A DNA stretch of 64,000 nucleotides. Source: Polytrichum commune (taxonomy: Eukaryota; Streptophyta; Polytrichopsida; Polytrichales; Polytrichaceae). The position numbers and the translations under genes are program-made. The stretch spans positions 15,996,001 through 16,060,000 of the forward strand of contig OX485803.1 of assembly GCA_950295325.1 (NCBI GenBank). Direction: 5' to 3'. Shown piece after piece: positions 47,894-58,367 of this stretch. Numbering within the stretch: the first letter of the stretch is position 1; each line of letters starts with the position of its first letter. The notes beneath the pieces are model-generated. The model was not told the origin of the DNA, did not search any database, and was given only the letters and a program-made list of their open reading frames with translations.

Positions 47894-49395
47894 CAACTCA
47901 CTAATTGTTGCACGTTGTGCTCTCCTTCGCATTTCCCTTCTCGCTTGAGGCAACTGAACAGAGAGGTCGGGTCACCCATTTTTTGATGAATCTCGTAGGG
48001 ATTGAGAAACTTACAATCTGGACTAAATCGAGTGTCCTTGTAGTAAGTAGTGCTGTTGATTTTGGACACCATTGAGACCCACACAGATCCTCCTGTGGTG
48101 ATTCCTGTGCACATACTCAAGTATTCGCCTCAATTTTGTAAAAAAAATCACTTCATATGTTCAAGTATGTCACTTCGTCACATGCTTGAAATCTTGTCCA
48201 CCAGGAAACAATAAAGAACTGGGTCAATTACAACGGCCCGTATACATATTGGCACACTTTGCTTATGTTTTGCATCCTCATGATGACTCCTCTGACTTAA
48301 TCCAACTTCAGATTTCAGCTAACTAGACAACAATCGCCTTACACTGCATTTGGGATGTTTATGAATAATTAACACTGAAAGTTTGATGTAGTCCTGTCTA
48401 GACTTTAAAAATAAATAAATTGCAGGGTTCTGTATTATCTCTCCTCGTTTCGAATTGTGTTGAAATTGAGGTCTAAGTACACATGCTGCACAACAATTTG
48501 CTTGAGTTTCTGGAGATGTAGACATGGATCCTTGATTGGAAACTGATGAAGTCACTGGGGATGTTGTCGGGTGGCTTCTTCCATGCATATTGTTGTGACC
48601 AGTTATTGTGGCACGGGTGATGTGTTTTCTGTTTTGTTCTAGTTTCTGGTTTTTTGATAGCTTTGACTGGAGTATGTAACTCTATAAGCTTTGGATTATC
48701 TATCTCTCTTGATTCTTATTTTGTGGTTTATTGGTTTTCTATATTTGTAAATGCTGTTTGAACCTTGATACATACAAAGGTATCTTACATTGTAATGAGT
48801 TGAACCAGTTGTCTTTTGGAGACCACCTAGAGAAACTCTGTCATAGGTAAATAGCTCACTCACTACATCTGAAATGAATCTTAAATCACAAGCAAAAAAT
48901 GCTCTAAAGTTGAGCTAGGAACCATCAAATTAGAGTTCCCAGGTCTGTGATCTTACTTAATTTGGAATTCCTCTTTGTGGTGACAGCATAACTGACAAAT
49001 GTGACATGATTTGTATTTTCTCCAGGCTGAACTAAATTGCCACTCTCTTCGCCACTAGGTTATCATTCTAAGTTGTGGAGATATTCTTCATACTCTTCAG
49101 GGTATGTATGGTTAGAACTGCACCAAATTACAAAGTGCACATAGCTCGGATCTACTACCAGAGAAGAGAACATGCTCCCTTGCTTAATAAATAGTGTTTT
49201 GCAAGAGGAGAAGAGCATAACATTACTGAGCGTTCAACTCTCGTTTTGTGTGTCCTCATGATATAATAGTCAGATGCTTGAAATCATGCTCAGGGAGACA
49301 CAAATTCAGATTGAACTCTCACCACCCCATTTTAATATTATGAGGGCTGATGTTGTTGAGTAATATATTATGGAAGCAAGACTTTGAACAATAAT
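47894..49395. other. Costars 3' flank, no further supported gene
   Basis: An AATAAA at 48210-48215 is a plausible poly(A) signal about 320 nt after the stop codon. Beyond it the sequence is AT-rich without recognisable exons. Confidence 0.45.
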
Positions 49396-50795
49396 TAGGG
49401 GTTGTCACACCTCTTTCTTCCCATTCTCGGAGAATGGAGAATGGAGATGTGGCACGCTCTCCTTGAATGGTGGAGGGCCCATTCTCGGAGAATGGAGAAA
49501 ACTTCTCCTCCACGGGTGAAGAATGGAGAATGGAGAAAACTTCTTGTGCGAAGGTTTTACTGTTTTTCACCTGGGGTCGCTTCTTTTTGTTGCGGTAGGG
49601 CTTTAGGGCCACTTTATACTAATAAGGCAACAATTAGGACGTTAATCACACACTTAAGATAAAAGTGAAACATTCAAGCATTTATCAAGCATGTAGTATG
49701 GCTTAGACTATAGGTTAGTCTAATAACGCATCAATTAGCTAAAATATGATAGCATTAGGTTAATAATACAATAATTGGGGTGCTAATCACACACTTAAGA
49801 TAAAAATGAAACATTGAAGTATTTAATCAAGCACATGGTATGGCTTAGGCTATGAGTTGGACTAATAAGGCAACGATTAGTATAAGTATGTTAGCAATAG
49901 GGTAATAACACAACAATTAAGACGCTAATCATACCCTTAAGATAAAAATGAAACATTCTAAGTTGTCTATCAAGAATTTGGCGTGCATTATTCAATGGGT
50001 TAGTCCACTAACACAATAATTAGGACAAACAACAATTAGGATGCTAATCACACACTTAAGATAGAAATGAAACATTTAAGCATTTAATAAAGCATATGGT
50101 ATGGATTAGGCTATGGATTAGTCTAATAAGTTAACAATTAGTGTAACTATGATAGCATTAGGCTAATAACACAACAATTAAGGTGCTAATTATGCACTTA
50201 AGACAAAAATAAAACATTTAAGCCGTTAATCAAGAATATGGTGTGCCTTCTAAACCACACCCATCGGTCAATCCATTGAACATGGTAGATAAATTTATAG
50301 GAGCATTTTGACGTTGGAATAGATTCAAAGGCCCCAATTTGATCTAGTGGGACCCAATTTCGATTCGCTAACCACAACCCTATAGATGTCATCCCCCATA
50401 GTATTAAGTGTCATGAAACTTAATTGTCGAGAACACCGGGCATTGACCACGGTAAGTTCTATGAAACTTAACCCTCAAGACCATTGGGCCCTAGAATCGG
50501 GCCTTGCCACTTTACATGTGACAAGGTTAGGCCCCAAAAAGTTCATAAAGTGGGGCCGGATTGAGGGCTTAATCGGGCCAGTGCTCCGGCCGCCTCAGGC
50601 CGTGTATAAAGCCGCCCTTAGTTGACCGGACTTCAAATCCAAGCATATGAATAGAGCACAAATTCTTACCACATGCAGGCGGCAATGGTAATTCCCATTC
50701 TCCATTCTCCATTCTCCATGGAGAAGCTGTCCTATTGGCTCCTCTTTTTCCTCATTTTCCATTCTCCATTCTCCGAGGAGGTGTGACAACCCCTA
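49396..50795. mobile_element. hAT-like non-autonomous element, TAGGGGTTGTCACACCTC ends
   Basis: An 18-bp perfect inverted repeat, TAGGGGTTGTCACACCTC, bounds 1400 bp. Subterminal CATTCTCC/GGAGAATGG words are repeated many times at both ends. No 8-bp duplication is seen; only TA is shared if the first two bases are assigned to the flank. The middle holds tandem units of about 120-145 bp (49640-50220). No transposase was recognised. TAGGGG-type ends suggest hAT, but superfamily is unproven. Confidence 0.7.
49640..50225 (+). repeat. Five ~120-145 bp tandem repeats inside a transposon
   Basis: GCTAATCACACACTTAAGAT or close variants recur at about 49640, 49781, 49925, 50043 and 50187. Each is followed by AAATGAAACATT..AAGCA..ATGGTATGGCTTAGGCTAT..CTAATAA. 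Divergence is moderate. Confidence 0.7.
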
Positions 50796-51439
50796 TTGTA
50801 ATTTGGTGCACTTCCAATGCCATAGACATTTTTTTATCCTTGCACTAGATTAGGAACTCTAGTTAGCAATTGCAAATCACAAATATTGTCATTTCAAGTT
50901 TCAAAATGGGCATTGAGATGCAAAAACTCATAAGAAGTCAAAGTGAAGCGTCTAGTTCTCTCTAAGTGAACAATGAACACATATGCCTTAACTATTTAAC
51001 TTAGTTGGTGATCCCCAAATTAGCGTCAAAGACCCCGAATTGATCTAGTGACATTAAGTTAGGATGTTTGAGCCATCAACAATGACTCACATGCTCTCCA
51101 AAACCTAATGGCACAATTTATTGTCATCTAACATTTGTCCAATAAAAATTTCAAAGTATCATCTAGAATACTATGCATTTAAGGAGTTCCAGCTCCTCCC
51201 ATAGGATGCCATGTGTTTGTATAGAATTAAAAGTTGCTCTTCTCGAGGACAATGCTCAAGTTCGTAGGTTTGGTGGAATGCTCTCAAGAATTTGATTGGT
51301 TTTCATCACATTACTCAGTAGCCCCAGGTTGTTCATGGGGCAAGGAACTTGTGTTGGAATACTTGAAAACCATCCCTAGTTTTTTTCCCCATAGATGAAA
51401 CTAAATTTGGGAGAGTTCACCGATTGGTCGCTTTGAAGA

Positions 51440-51775
51440 TTGGGCCTACAAATACAACTACATTGAATAGTCATAATATTATGGGCCACACTATTTTCAA
51501 CCCATGCTACATTTGTAGTTGAAAATTAGTGTGGGTGACGTTGATTGCGTTTTTGTAGAACTTTAGCATGGGTGATTATTTTATTTTTTTGCTACTCTTG
51601 TCCTATAACTAATATTCAATATGTTGGTCGAAAGTCTTCATGAAAACTTCGGGGAAGACCCGGGGTCTTGGACCCACATTAATGCCACCTTGACAAGAGA
51701 ATCAATGTGGTTCATGCTAATCATTTCCATGCTAATTTCACCCACATAGATAGGACTATTTAGTATACTTTTTTG
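51440..51775. mobile_element. MITE-like element related to 45843-46200, inverted
   Basis: Shares TGTCCTATAACTAATATTCAA and AGTGTGGGTGAC with the element at 45843-46200, in the opposite orientation. Ends are degraded, and no TSD was resolved. Confidence 0.45.
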
Positions 51776-51857
51776 AATGAGAATCGACTAGGAGAGCTTA
51801 AGCACACTAAATATGATATTTAGTGTGACCAATTCTAATTGTCTTGCTCAGTACTAA

Positions 51858-52619
51858 CTCGGGGGGTGCACCTTTCATTAAAACCTAGAATCACGTGTGT
51901 TCACTGCATACTCTAAAAACCCCCTATATACAAGTTATTTTTTGTGAAATGAAGTAATACACATACAATTGCAACAATAAATATACAAGTGACAATATGT
52001 ATACACAAAAAAAAATCCATTCATATATAGTCATTAACATAAGTATACAAATATACTTTTGAACAATAATCAACCCCTATAATATGTATAACAAAATATC
52101 CTAGCTTTCATCAGCAAAGTCGTTGAAAACTTTTTCATCTACCGGATGTAACTCATAAACATTTGATTCACCAATATATGTCATTGTAGCCAATGCAATT
52201 ATTGTCTCTAAGTCTACCATCAAATGATCAGTAAGATCATATGTCCACTTGTTGTTAGCCCCTTTTTGATACCAACATAAACCAATCTCCACGTTTGATG
52301 GACGGTCCATCAAGTCAATTGGATCCCTATACTCCACCCAACGATTACCAAACTTCCTCCGCATCCTATAAACTCTCCCAACAAACCAAAACTTATGAAA
52401 ACTTATCCAATATGAAAACTTATGATATGTAGTATAGTAACAGTACCATACAAGTACAATTATTGTATACTTTTTAAAGGCCTTCCATATATGTACGTAA
52501 TTATAAATTATAACATGTATACCATATGTATACGTAATACGGCAAGGTCCAAATCAATACCCCTCTTGTGCACTCACGTATACTCGTACATGTTTAGTAC
52601 ACGTACTGCACCCCCCGAG
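51858..52619. mobile_element. MITE-type element, CYCGGGGGGT family, copy 3 (8-bp TSD)
   Basis: A 762-bp element with ends CTCGGGGGGTGCACC and ACTGCACCCCCCGAG and a perfect 8-bp TSD, AGTACTAA, at 51850-51857 and 52620-52627. It is the longest copy and contains an 87-codon minus-strand frame (52364-52101) not seen in the shorter copies. The frame (RKFGNRWVEYRDPIDLMDRP...) is unidentified; it could be a transposase remnant or a captured fragment. Confidence 0.88.
52101..52364 (-). CDS. Unidentified 87-codon frame inside a transposable element
   Basis: The frame is moderately acidic and normal in amino-acid composition: MRRKFGNRWVEYRDPIDLMD at the start, HPVDEKVFNDFADES at the end. I do not recognise a domain. 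It lies wholly within the 762-bp CYCGGGGGGT element. It may be the last exon of the autonomous parent's protein or chance; no upstream exon is evident. Confidence 0.3.
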   Translation of the reverse strand: MRRKFGNRWVEYRDPIDLMDRPSNVEIGLCWYQKGANNKWTYDLTDHLMVDLETIIALATMTYIGESNVYELHPVDEKVFNDFADES

Positions 52620-52699
52620 AGTACTAATTGTAAACCGCGGTGCACTGTCATGAACACTAAATGCCATTTAGTCATTCCTTGTAAATTTTAGGGAGATTA

Positions 52700-53094
52700 G
52701 AGCATCCTCAGTCGGTCTAGGTAAAGCTCACTGCAAACCAAGACCTATCTTGCTTAAAATTGCTCAAAATTTAGAGGGAGTGCACCAAATCTTGCTTAAA
52801 AATGGACAGATCCTCCCACACTCCCTCTAAATGTCAAAAATTTGGAGGGAGTGTGGGAGGATCTTTCCATTTTAAAGCAAGATTTGGTGCACTCCCTCTA
52901 AAATTTGAAAATGTGGTGTTTTCAATGAGGGATTTCACCTACGTCAAATTTTTACAATTCTTTTTTCTTGAGAAATATCTCACGTTTATTTAGGTGTGCT
53001 TCTAATGATGGTAATTTTAGTTTCTAATTTTAGGTCAGTCAAAAGATAGGTTTTGGTTTGCAGTGAGCTTTACCTAGACCGACTGAGGATGCTC
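52700..53094. mobile_element. Tourist-like MITE with long internal hairpin (TTA TSD)
   Basis: A 395-bp element with ends GAGCATCCTCAGTCGGTCTA and the complement at 53075-53094. The TIR extends through GGTAAAGCTCACTGCAAACC, about 40 bp. TTA flanks it at 52697-52699 and 53095-53097. The middle is a further palindrome of about 70-bp arms (52760-52830 / 52840-52912). The whole element can fold into one stem. It has no coding capacity. Confidence 0.92.
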
Positions 53095-53339
53095 TTATAG
53101 ATTTACGGTGTTGTCACCTACCAAGTGATTTTTCATCAGAAAATTCAATCATCCATGATAATATTTCATCACAAGTTGTTGACAAGAGAAGGTATGGATT
53201 TGGCCATGGATGAACTCATCCATCATCCATGACAATATTTGTTCACTTATTCATATGAAGTGTCATCCAAAAAGTTACCACAGTGACATAAAATACCACA
53301 TGACATGAAATATCAAATTGAATTGTTGTGATCATGGGA

Positions 53340-53700
53340 GAAAGGGAATTATTGTATACAAGCTTATCTCTCATTCACCTAACATTGAATGCCTTCAAAC
53401 AATGTGCATTCCACATGTTACTATTTTTGGGTTGATTTGACACTCGAATAAGCTTTAAAAACTCCGAATTAATTTGACCCAAAGTGATTTGAGATGAATC
53501 AACAACAACAACTCTACATAAAAGAGAGTCACATTTTTAATGTCGGATGGATGAGAGGCACACCCGTACATGATAATTCCCTCCCTCCCTCCCTCCCTCT
53601 CCGTACTCGTGCTGTAAAAGGCAACTTGTCTCCAAGGTCATTTATCATTTCTTTCTTTCTTTCTTTACATATTGTAAAGTAAAATCTTCAAAGAAGCCAT
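53340..53700 (+). repeat. Repeat family W, uninterrupted copy
   Basis: Runs from GGGAATTATTGTA through AATGTGCATTCCACATGTTA, GACACTCGAATAAGC and GGATGGATGAGAGGCACACC to a CCCT microsatellite (about 53580-53600). The second copy (about 55110-55870) is collinear but split by the TA-flanked element at 55251-55677. Confidence 0.65.
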
Positions 53701-53821
53701 CATGTAAACAATTATGCATTACGGATGTGGGGATTCCTTATCAAAAGATGCCATGTGTTTGCATGCAATTGGATTTTGCACTCCACGAGGATAATGTGCC
53801 ACCTTACCTTACCTTCCCTTC

Positions 53822-54165
53822 TAATTGTCTTGCTCAATACTAATTGTAAACCATGGTGCACTATCACCAACACTAAATGCTAACCCAACCTTATTTGTCG
53901 TTCCTTGTAAATTTTGTGGGGATTATAGATTTGCATTGTCACAATTACTGTAGCTTACCATGTATTTTTCCATTCAAATTTCAATTGTCCATGACAATAT
54001 TTTATCACAAGTTGTTGACAAGAGAAGGTATGGTTTCAACCAATGGATGAACTCATCCATCATCCATGACAATATGTGTTCACTTATTCATAAGAAATGT
54101 CATCCAAAATGCTACCATAGGGACATAAAATACCATATGGCACTAAATATTATATTTAGTTGTAG
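53822..54165 (+). repeat. Repeat family X, uninterrupted reference copy
   Basis: From CTAATTGTCTTGCTCAATAC to ACATAAAATACCATATGGCA followed by CTAAATATTATATTTAG. It is collinear with 51797-53320, 19953-20305 and, inverted, 6595-7075. It probably derives from a non-autonomous DNA element, but TIRs and a TSD are not clear. Confidence 0.6.
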
Positions 54166-54504
54166 TAGTTTGTCACGTATCTCAACTGTTCATAAAAATA
54201 CAATAAAGTTTTACACTCGATATAGTAATTGCAAACTTTCAACGAAGTATATTATAAAAAAATTCACCCTCAATAAATACAATGTGATTGATTATAAGCT
54301 CGAACCATCGGACCATAGGAGAGAGACAAAAAAAAAATTTGTCTCCTCCCCCAGCTTCTTCTTATGCCAAAGGCACTACTTTTATTTTTTATATTTCCAA
54401 ATGTAGTAAAAGTCTTATATTCATAGTTATGGCTTTAATTCTACTATGAGTCTTCTATCCTTGGTTCCTCGAGAACCTTCTTCCATCTTTTGACTCAATC
54501 ACAT

Positions 54505-54855
54505 TCTTCCAGTTGGAATTGTCTAATTCCAACTTGATTTATTCATCCATTCTTCTAGTTGGAATGTCTGATTCCAACTCAATTCATCTTATCCATTGAA
54601 AGTTGTCTAACTCCAATGAATAACGTCCATCTGCTAGGAGTTGTCTAACTCCGATTCATATCTTCTATTCGGAGCCGTCCAACCCAAAGATCTTCTAGAG
54701 GGAGGTGTCTTACTCCAACGCAAAGATTTTTCCATCGGAAATTGTCTAACTCCCATGCACAAACTCTCCATGAGTTGTCTAGCCCTTCTGCACAATTCAT
54801 TCACGGGTTGACTAGCCCATTTCTTCCTCTGAAGTTGTCTGACTCCAATGACCAT
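54505..54855 (+). repeat. Degenerate short tandem repeats (GTTGTCTAACTCCAA-type)
   Basis: The word TTGTCTAACTCCAA or TTGGAATTGTCTAATTCCAA recurs about every 40-55 bp at least eight times, each followed by variable AT-rich spacer. It is non-coding. Confidence 0.6.
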
Positions 54856-54932
54856 CTACTCACATGCTAAATACATCAAAGTATGCTTAGTCGTCATTCT
54901 TCCCCAATCAAGCAATCAATCAATAAATCTCT

Positions 54933-55150
54933 TATTCAAAGTACCACTAGGGTACATCACATAGTCATTGGGAGAGAGGGAATTATTGTAAAGAAGCAAA
55001 CCTCTTATTCAAAGTACCACTAGGGTACATCACATAGTCATTGGGAGAGAGGGAATTATTGTAAAGAAGCAAACCTCTCATTCAAAGTACCACTAGGGTA
55101 CATCACATAGTCATGGAGAGAGAGGGAATTATCGTAAAGAAGCAAACCTC
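54933..55150 (+). repeat. Three 70-bp tandem repeats
   Basis: CTCTTATTCAAAGTACCACT...GAGGGAATTATTGTAAAGAAGC is repeated three times with almost no change. The last unit runs into repeat family W. Confidence 0.85.
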
Positions 55151-55250
55151 TCATTCATCCAACACAAAAGCCTTCCAACAATGTGCATTCCACATGTTAC
55201 TATTCTTTGGTTGATGTGACACTCGAATCAACTTTAAAGACCCCAAACTA

Positions 55251-55677
55251 AGGTAGAAATACCATACCCCGTTAACCACCCTCTAGCCGTGCACTGGACC
55301 GCCGTCATAATGGTGAAGTGCCATTTCTAAAACGGTTCATGGCTCGGCGGCAACGTCGATGCGTGTACACTTAGTGTAGCCAATGGGAGTCAAGTGTTAA
55401 TGTACTCCTGAGATAACCAATTGAGAAGATGTTCTGTATGGGAATGTAGATTACCATGTTCAGTGTAGGGAGACTCTAGTGAGCGAGTAGGGGGTTGGAC
55501 GACTTTCCACTTTGAGAAATTGTAACATTTTTTTGTATAGGGCAACAAAAATATGAAACAACTTGCATTCTTCACGAATCCTTCTCGTCTATCTTGAAAA
55601 ATTATCTCATGATTGTCAGACCAGATCTTGAATGCGAATGAATCACCTCATTTTCACGGGTTATGGTATTTCTACCT
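55251..55677. mobile_element. Mariner/Stowaway-like MITE with TA target site
   Basis: A 427-bp element with inverted ends AGGTAGAAATACCATACCCC and the complement of AGGTAGAAATACCATAACCC, flanked by TA at 55249-55250 and 55678-55679. It splits repeat family W; the intact W copy near 53470 shows the empty site with a single TA. It has no coding capacity. Confidence 0.85.
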
Positions 55678-55904
55678 TAGTTTCACCCAAGGTGATTTGA
55701 GAGGACTCAACAACAACCCCACATAATGGCGAGTGTCACGTTTTTAACATTGGATGGATGAGAGGTACGCCCGTACATGATAATTCCCTCCCTCCCTCCC
55801 TCCCTCCCCGTACTCATGCCTGCCTCCAAAGGCCATCTATCATTTTAATGTGTTTTTATTTTTTTCATTTAAAAATAAAACGTGAAATCTTTAAAGTGAA
55901 ATCT

Positions 55905-57555
55905 TGACTGATCTTTGCCAGAAAGTGTTCCAGGACACTGCTCGTGACGAGGGTTCAGTGAACGGGGAGAACTGGCCGCTAGTTGAGAACTAACCACCTG
56001 CTGAGGTTCATGATTTTACGAGAATTACCAATCGTTTTGGGAGAATCTATGGAATGTATATATACCTCAAATCAGTAAGGAAATACCGGAAGAGCACAGC
56101 ATGTAACCGGTTGGGCTGGGAGACGCACCACAAGGATCTTGACCGATTGTTGCCAGAAAGTGTTCCAGGACACTGCTCGTGACGAGGGTTCAGTGATGAG
56201 GGTTCAGTGAACGGAGAGAACTGGCCGCTAGTTGAGAAATTACCACCGGTTGCGGTTCAAAGGAAAATTACCAATCGTTTCTGGGGAATCTATGGAATTT
56301 GACTCAAATTAATAAAGAAATACCGAAAGAGCACAGCATGCGACCGGTTGGACTTGGCGACACGAGGATCTTGGTTGAATGTTGCCAGAAAGTGTTCCAG
56401 GACACTGCTCGTGACGAGGTTCAGTGATGAGGGTTCAGTGAATGGAGAGAACTGGCCGCTAGTTGAGAAATTTCCACCGGTTGCGGTTCAAAGGAAAATT
56501 ACCAATCGTTTCTGGGGAATCTATGGAATTTACCTCACATTAATAAAGAAATACTGGAAGAGCACAGCATGTAACCGGTTGGGCTGGGAGACACCACGAA
56601 GATCTTGGTTGAATGTTGCCAGAAAGTGTTCCAGGACACTGCTCGTGACGAGGGTTCAGTGAACGGGGAGGACTGGCCGCTAGTTGAGAGAAAATGACCG
56701 GTTGAGGTTCAAGGTTTTAGGAGAATTACCCATTGTTTATGGAGGATCTTACAGAATGTACCTTAAATTAGTGAAGAGAAACCGAAAGATTACAGCATGG
56801 AACCGGTTGGGAGTTGGAGACATGAGGATCTTTGACTGATTGTTGCCAAAAAGTGTTCCAGGAGGACACATTGCTTGTGATGAGGGTTCGATGAACGGGG
56901 AGAATCGACTGCTAGTTGAGAATAATGACCGGTGGAGGTTCTAGACTTCAGGACAATTACCAATCCTTTCCAAGGAATCCATGGAATCTACCTCAAATTA
57001 GTAAAGAAAAACCGAAAGATCACAACAGCATGTAACCCGGTTGGAGTTGGAAGCATGAGGATCTTGACTGATTTTGGCCAAAAAGCCTTCCAGGACACTG
57101 CTTGTGACGAGGGTTCAATGAATAGGGGAAATCGACCGCTAGTTGAGAAAGAATGACCGGTGGAGGTTCAAGACAGTCAGGAAAAAACTCCCGATTGTTT
57201 CCAAGGAATCCATGGAATCTACCTTAAATTAGTGAAGAAAACCGAAAGATTACAACAGCATGTAACCAGTTGGAGTTGGAAACACGAGGATCTTGACTGA
57301 TTTTGGCCAAGAAGCCTTCCAGGACACTGCTTGTGACGAGGGTTCAATGAATAGGGGAAATCGACTGCTAGTTGAGAAAGAATGACCGGTTGAGGTTGAA
57401 GACAGTCAGGAAAAAACTCCCGATTGTTTCCGAGGAATCCATGGAACATACCTCAAATTAGTGAAGAAAAACCGAAAGATCACAGCATGTCACCCGGTTG
57501 GAGTTGGAAACACAAGGATCTTGACCGATTCTGGCCGAAATGAAACTCCACCAAA
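55905..57555 (+). repeat. Tandem array of ~230-bp family Y units, about 7 copies
   Basis: The anchor GTTCCAGGACACTGC (or CTTCCAGG) occurs at 55927, 56162, 56394, 56628, 56855, 57087 and 57316, spacings 235, 232, 234, 227, 232 and 229 bp. Each unit contains ACCGGTTGG, ATCTTGACCGATT and AACTGGCCGCTAGTTGAGAA-like blocks. The first four and last three units form two subgroups. The array ends about 115 bp before the hAT element at 57673. Confidence 0.92.
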
Positions 57556-57672
57556 CACTCCGAGGGTTGAAACCAAAGTGCCCTAAAAACACTTGTTCTG
57601 GCTATTTGAAGGCTTCTGGTGCAATTCAGATGTCGGCCATTTGTGCTCTTCCAGATGTTGCATGATCATGCA

Positions 57673-58359
57673 CATGGCTGATTTTTCACAAAGTTTTTGC
57701 CCGTCCACGTCCAAAAACCTTGAATTGAAAGGCAAAAAAAAATGCAAACCGTCCCAAAACCGGTAATTTCTAAACCAACCCGTCCATGGAAAGGTTAAAG
57801 AAAAAACAACCCGTCCCAAAACCGGTTTGAAAATGAAAATATCCGTCCCGCAAGAGGTATAAATAAGTCTCTTACAATGTTGGTAAAAAATTAGGAAAAA
57901 AAAGAAAACCGAAAAACCGAAAGATGTTGACATGTGACTGGTTGCACTTGGAAACAATAGGATCTTGATAAATTATGCCTTCAATGTTCGTCAGTTATCT
58001 GTCTTTTGTTGTCGATTCTCATCTTTCCAGTCCACCCCATTCTAAATTTTGTGGTTGATGAATTAATGTTTGTAGGTGAATCAAGCACTTCAAGATTGAT
58101 ATTTTGATTGGGTATTAGTGGTTTGCTTGCATTATGCTTACATTCACATGTCATATATGACATAATGTAACTGATATTTGTACCATCTCTTTTTTTTGGA
58201 AAAAAAGTATTAAAAAAATGGTTATTTTAAGAAAACGTCCAAAGTGAATTTGACACGTCCAAAAACCGGTTCATTTTCTAAGAACCCGTCCACTGGAAAT
58301 GTTTTTTTTTATGAACATGTCCCTAGACATGTTAGGGACCTTGTGAAAAATCACCGCTG
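57673..58359 (-). mobile_element. Non-autonomous hAT element, copy 1 (8-bp TSD)
   Basis: A 687-bp element with ends CATGGCTGATTTTTCACAAA and the complement of CAGCGGTGATTTTTCACAAG. A perfect 8-bp TSD, ATCATGCA, lies at 57665-57672 and 58360-58367. Subterminal CCCGTCC/GGACGGG repeats with CCGGTT occur near both ends. A family Y-like block (GATGTTGACATGTGACTGGT and following) lies inside at about 57910-57980. An inverted relative is at 62050-62725. Confidence 0.92.
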
Positions 58360-58367
58360 ATCATGCA

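Larger units (their letters stand above)
51797..53320 (+). repeat. Repeat family X copy split by two independent insertions
   Basis: The pieces 51797-51857, 52620-52699 and 53095-53320 are collinear with the uninterrupted copy at 53822-54165. The two gaps are exactly the elements 51858-52619 and 52700-53094 with their target duplications. The uninterrupted copy shows both empty sites. Confidence 0.85.

Noticed and set aside
49128-50812. 14-bp inverted match GCACCAAATTACAA (49128) and TTGTAATTTGGTGC (50796) outside the TAGGGG element
   Set aside because: The left copy is about 250 bp from the TIR and the intervening sequence does not match, so it is probably coincidence.
54933-57555. Regularly spaced repeats resembling a CRISPR array
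   Set aside because: Units are 70 bp and 230 bp with no unique spacers, in a eukaryotic context. These are ordinary tandem repeats.
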